Below are positions 5,087 through 6,061 of a stretch of 6,061 nucleotides of DNA, one piece after another. Position numbers and translations under genes: made by a program. The notes below the pieces were generated by a model. The model searched no databases, was not told the DNA's origin, and saw nothing but the letters and a program-made list of their open reading frames with translations. The DNA is taken from positions 1 through 6,061 of the forward strand of contig JAADFV010000152.1 of NCBI GenBank assembly GCA_013152695.1, given 5' to 3'. This stretch comes from Chloroflexota bacterium. Its GTDB lineage: Bacteria; Chloroflexota; Anaerolineae; J102. Each line of letters starts with the position of its first letter. The first letter of the stretch is position 1.

Positions 5087-6061
5087 ATGACTGCTCCCAC
5101 ACTCTCTCCTGAGCAAAAACTAGAACTATATTATTGGATGCGCCTGACACGTACATTCGATGACCGTATGTTGGCGCTTTGGAAACAGGGACGAGGCGTG
5201 GGAGGAACCTTCAGCCAGCGCGGCCACGAAGCCATCGCTGTAGGTGCCGCTTACGCCCTGGAGCCGGATGATGTCGTAGCGCCCATGCACCGTGATTTAG
5301 GCTGTAACTTACTGCGTGGTCTTACACCTCGCCGCATCTTCGCCAACCTCCTGGGCCGCGAAACCGGCGTTACCCGCGGTAGAGATGCCAATCTCCACGG
5401 CATGGGAGATCTCAACCTGGGCATCATCGGCTTCATCAGCCATCTGCCACAATCGCTAGGCGTAGCCCTGGGCATAGCGATGAGCTTTCGTTACCGGCAT
5501 GAACCTCGGGTCGCCCTCACCTTTACCGGAGATGGTGCAAGCAGTGCCGGCCTCTTCCACGAAGTACTCAATCTCTCCTCTGTTTTCGATGCCCCCCTGG
5601 TCATCATCGTCGAAAACAACCAGTATGCCTACTCCACCCCTCTTTCCCAGCAAATGAAGGTCTTCGACATCGCCGAACGCGCTCGCGGGTATGGTCTACC
5701 CGGTGTCATTGTCGATGGTAACGATGTCGAAGCAGTCTACGCAGTTGTGTGCGAAGCAGTCGCCCGTGCTCGTGCAGGCAAAGGCCCCACCTTGATCGAG
5801 GCCAAAACCATGCGCATGTTGGGCCATGCCATTCATGATGGCGCCGAATATGTGCCTAAGGAATTACTGGAGGAATGGGAACGCAAAGACCCTATCACCT
5901 CTTACGAAGCCGTCTTGCAGAGCGAAGGTGTGGCTGATGCCGTCGAATTGGAGGAAATCGGGGCCCGCTGTGAGCGCGAAATCGAGGATGCCATTGCTTA
6001 TGCCGAGGCCAGTCCCTGGCCCTCAGCCGAAAGCGTGAGTCAAGGCGTCTACGCCCCCTAA
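5087..6061 (+). CDS. Thiamine-diphosphate-dependent 2-oxoacid dehydrogenase E1 component, alpha subunit
   Basis: The 324-aa product is the alpha subunit of a heterotetrameric E1, which decarboxylates a 2-oxoacid (pyruvate, branched-chain 2-oxoacid or similar) and passes the acyl group to the lipoyl E2. The thiamine diphosphate/Mg motif is exact: G148-D-G150, 26 residues, N177-N178. The family HxxxD-loop region is MLGHAIHD, with H247 aligning with the conserved active-site histidine and Ala, not Ser, following it. GHEA (46-49) and GFISHLPQ (115-122) resemble branched-chain-type E1 alpha proteins more than the classical pyruvate type, as does YVPKELLEEWERKDPI near 255-270; this is a tentative subtype call from memory. 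The end, PWPSAESVSQGVYAP, is a normal family C-terminus, so the gene is complete and its TAA is the last codon of the window. No Shine-Dalgarno sequence precedes the ATG. The E1 beta gene would be expected directly downstream. Confidence 0.93.
   Translation: MTAPTLSPEQKLELYYWMRLTRTFDDRMLALWKQGRGVGGTFSQRGHEAIAVGAAYALEPDDVVAPMHRDLGCNLLRGLTPRRIFANLLGRETGVTRGRDANLHGMGDLNLGIIGFISHLPQSLGVALGIAMSFRYRHEPRVALTFTGDGASSAGLFHEVLNLSSVFDAPLVIIVENNQYAYSTPLSQQMKVFDIAERARGYGLPGVIVDGNDVEAVYAVVCEAVARARAGKGPTLIEAKTMRMLGHAIHDGAEYVPKELLEEWERKDPITSYEAVLQSEGVADAVELEEIGARCEREIEDAIAYAEASPWPSAESVSQGVYAP

Overview
The window reads as an ordinary stretch of bacterial chromosome from a moderate-to-high GC organism. It carries five confidently recognisable protein genes in two divergent blocks, plus a possible gene fragment at the left edge. 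No rRNA, tRNA, CRISPR array, transposase or phage gene was seen. The oligoendopeptidase, the 2-oxoacid dehydrogenase E1 alpha subunit and a GAAGCGAAG-type palindromic repeat together make Chloroflexota (for example Ktedonobacteria) a reasonable guess. That placement is from memory of such genomes and is not proven by the sequence.

Left block, minus strand (about 2943 down to 97): a membrane-anchored phospholipase D-superfamily protein with two complete HKD motifs, a RimJ/RimL-type GNAT acetyltransferase, and a CPBP (CAAX/Abi-like) intramembrane metalloprotease with all three catalytic motifs. The gaps are short (56 bases, then an 8-base overlap), so the three probably form one transcription unit. 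A further reading frame may begin with TTG overlapping the protease stop codon and run off the left edge, but the evidence for it is weak.

Middle (2944-3331): a divergent intergenic region of 388 bases. Reading toward the phospholipase D gene it holds a strong promoter-like pair (TTGACA, 17 bases, TAGGAT). Immediately after its expected start point comes a 10-bp hairpin followed by five T residues, which looks like an intrinsic terminator or attenuator. A 27-codon open frame crosses this hairpin and ends overlapping the phospholipase D start codon. Further right lies a cluster of palindromes (3078-3240), including a REP/MITE-like hairpin with 17-base arms bounded by TATGTCA/TGACATA. A weaker promoter candidate for the right block follows.

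Right block, plus strand (3332-6061): a cytoplasmic M3-family oligoendopeptidase (PepF-like) and, 39 bases downstream, a complete thiamine-diphosphate-dependent 2-oxoacid dehydrogenase E1 alpha subunit that ends exactly at the window edge. The E1 beta and E2 genes would be expected further right. Neither right-block gene has a visible Shine-Dalgarno sequence, whereas the GNAT and CPBP genes do.

The most interesting parts are the leader architecture of the phospholipase D operon and the possibility that phospholipase D, GNAT and CPBP protease act together at the membrane. Nothing here demonstrates a new system.
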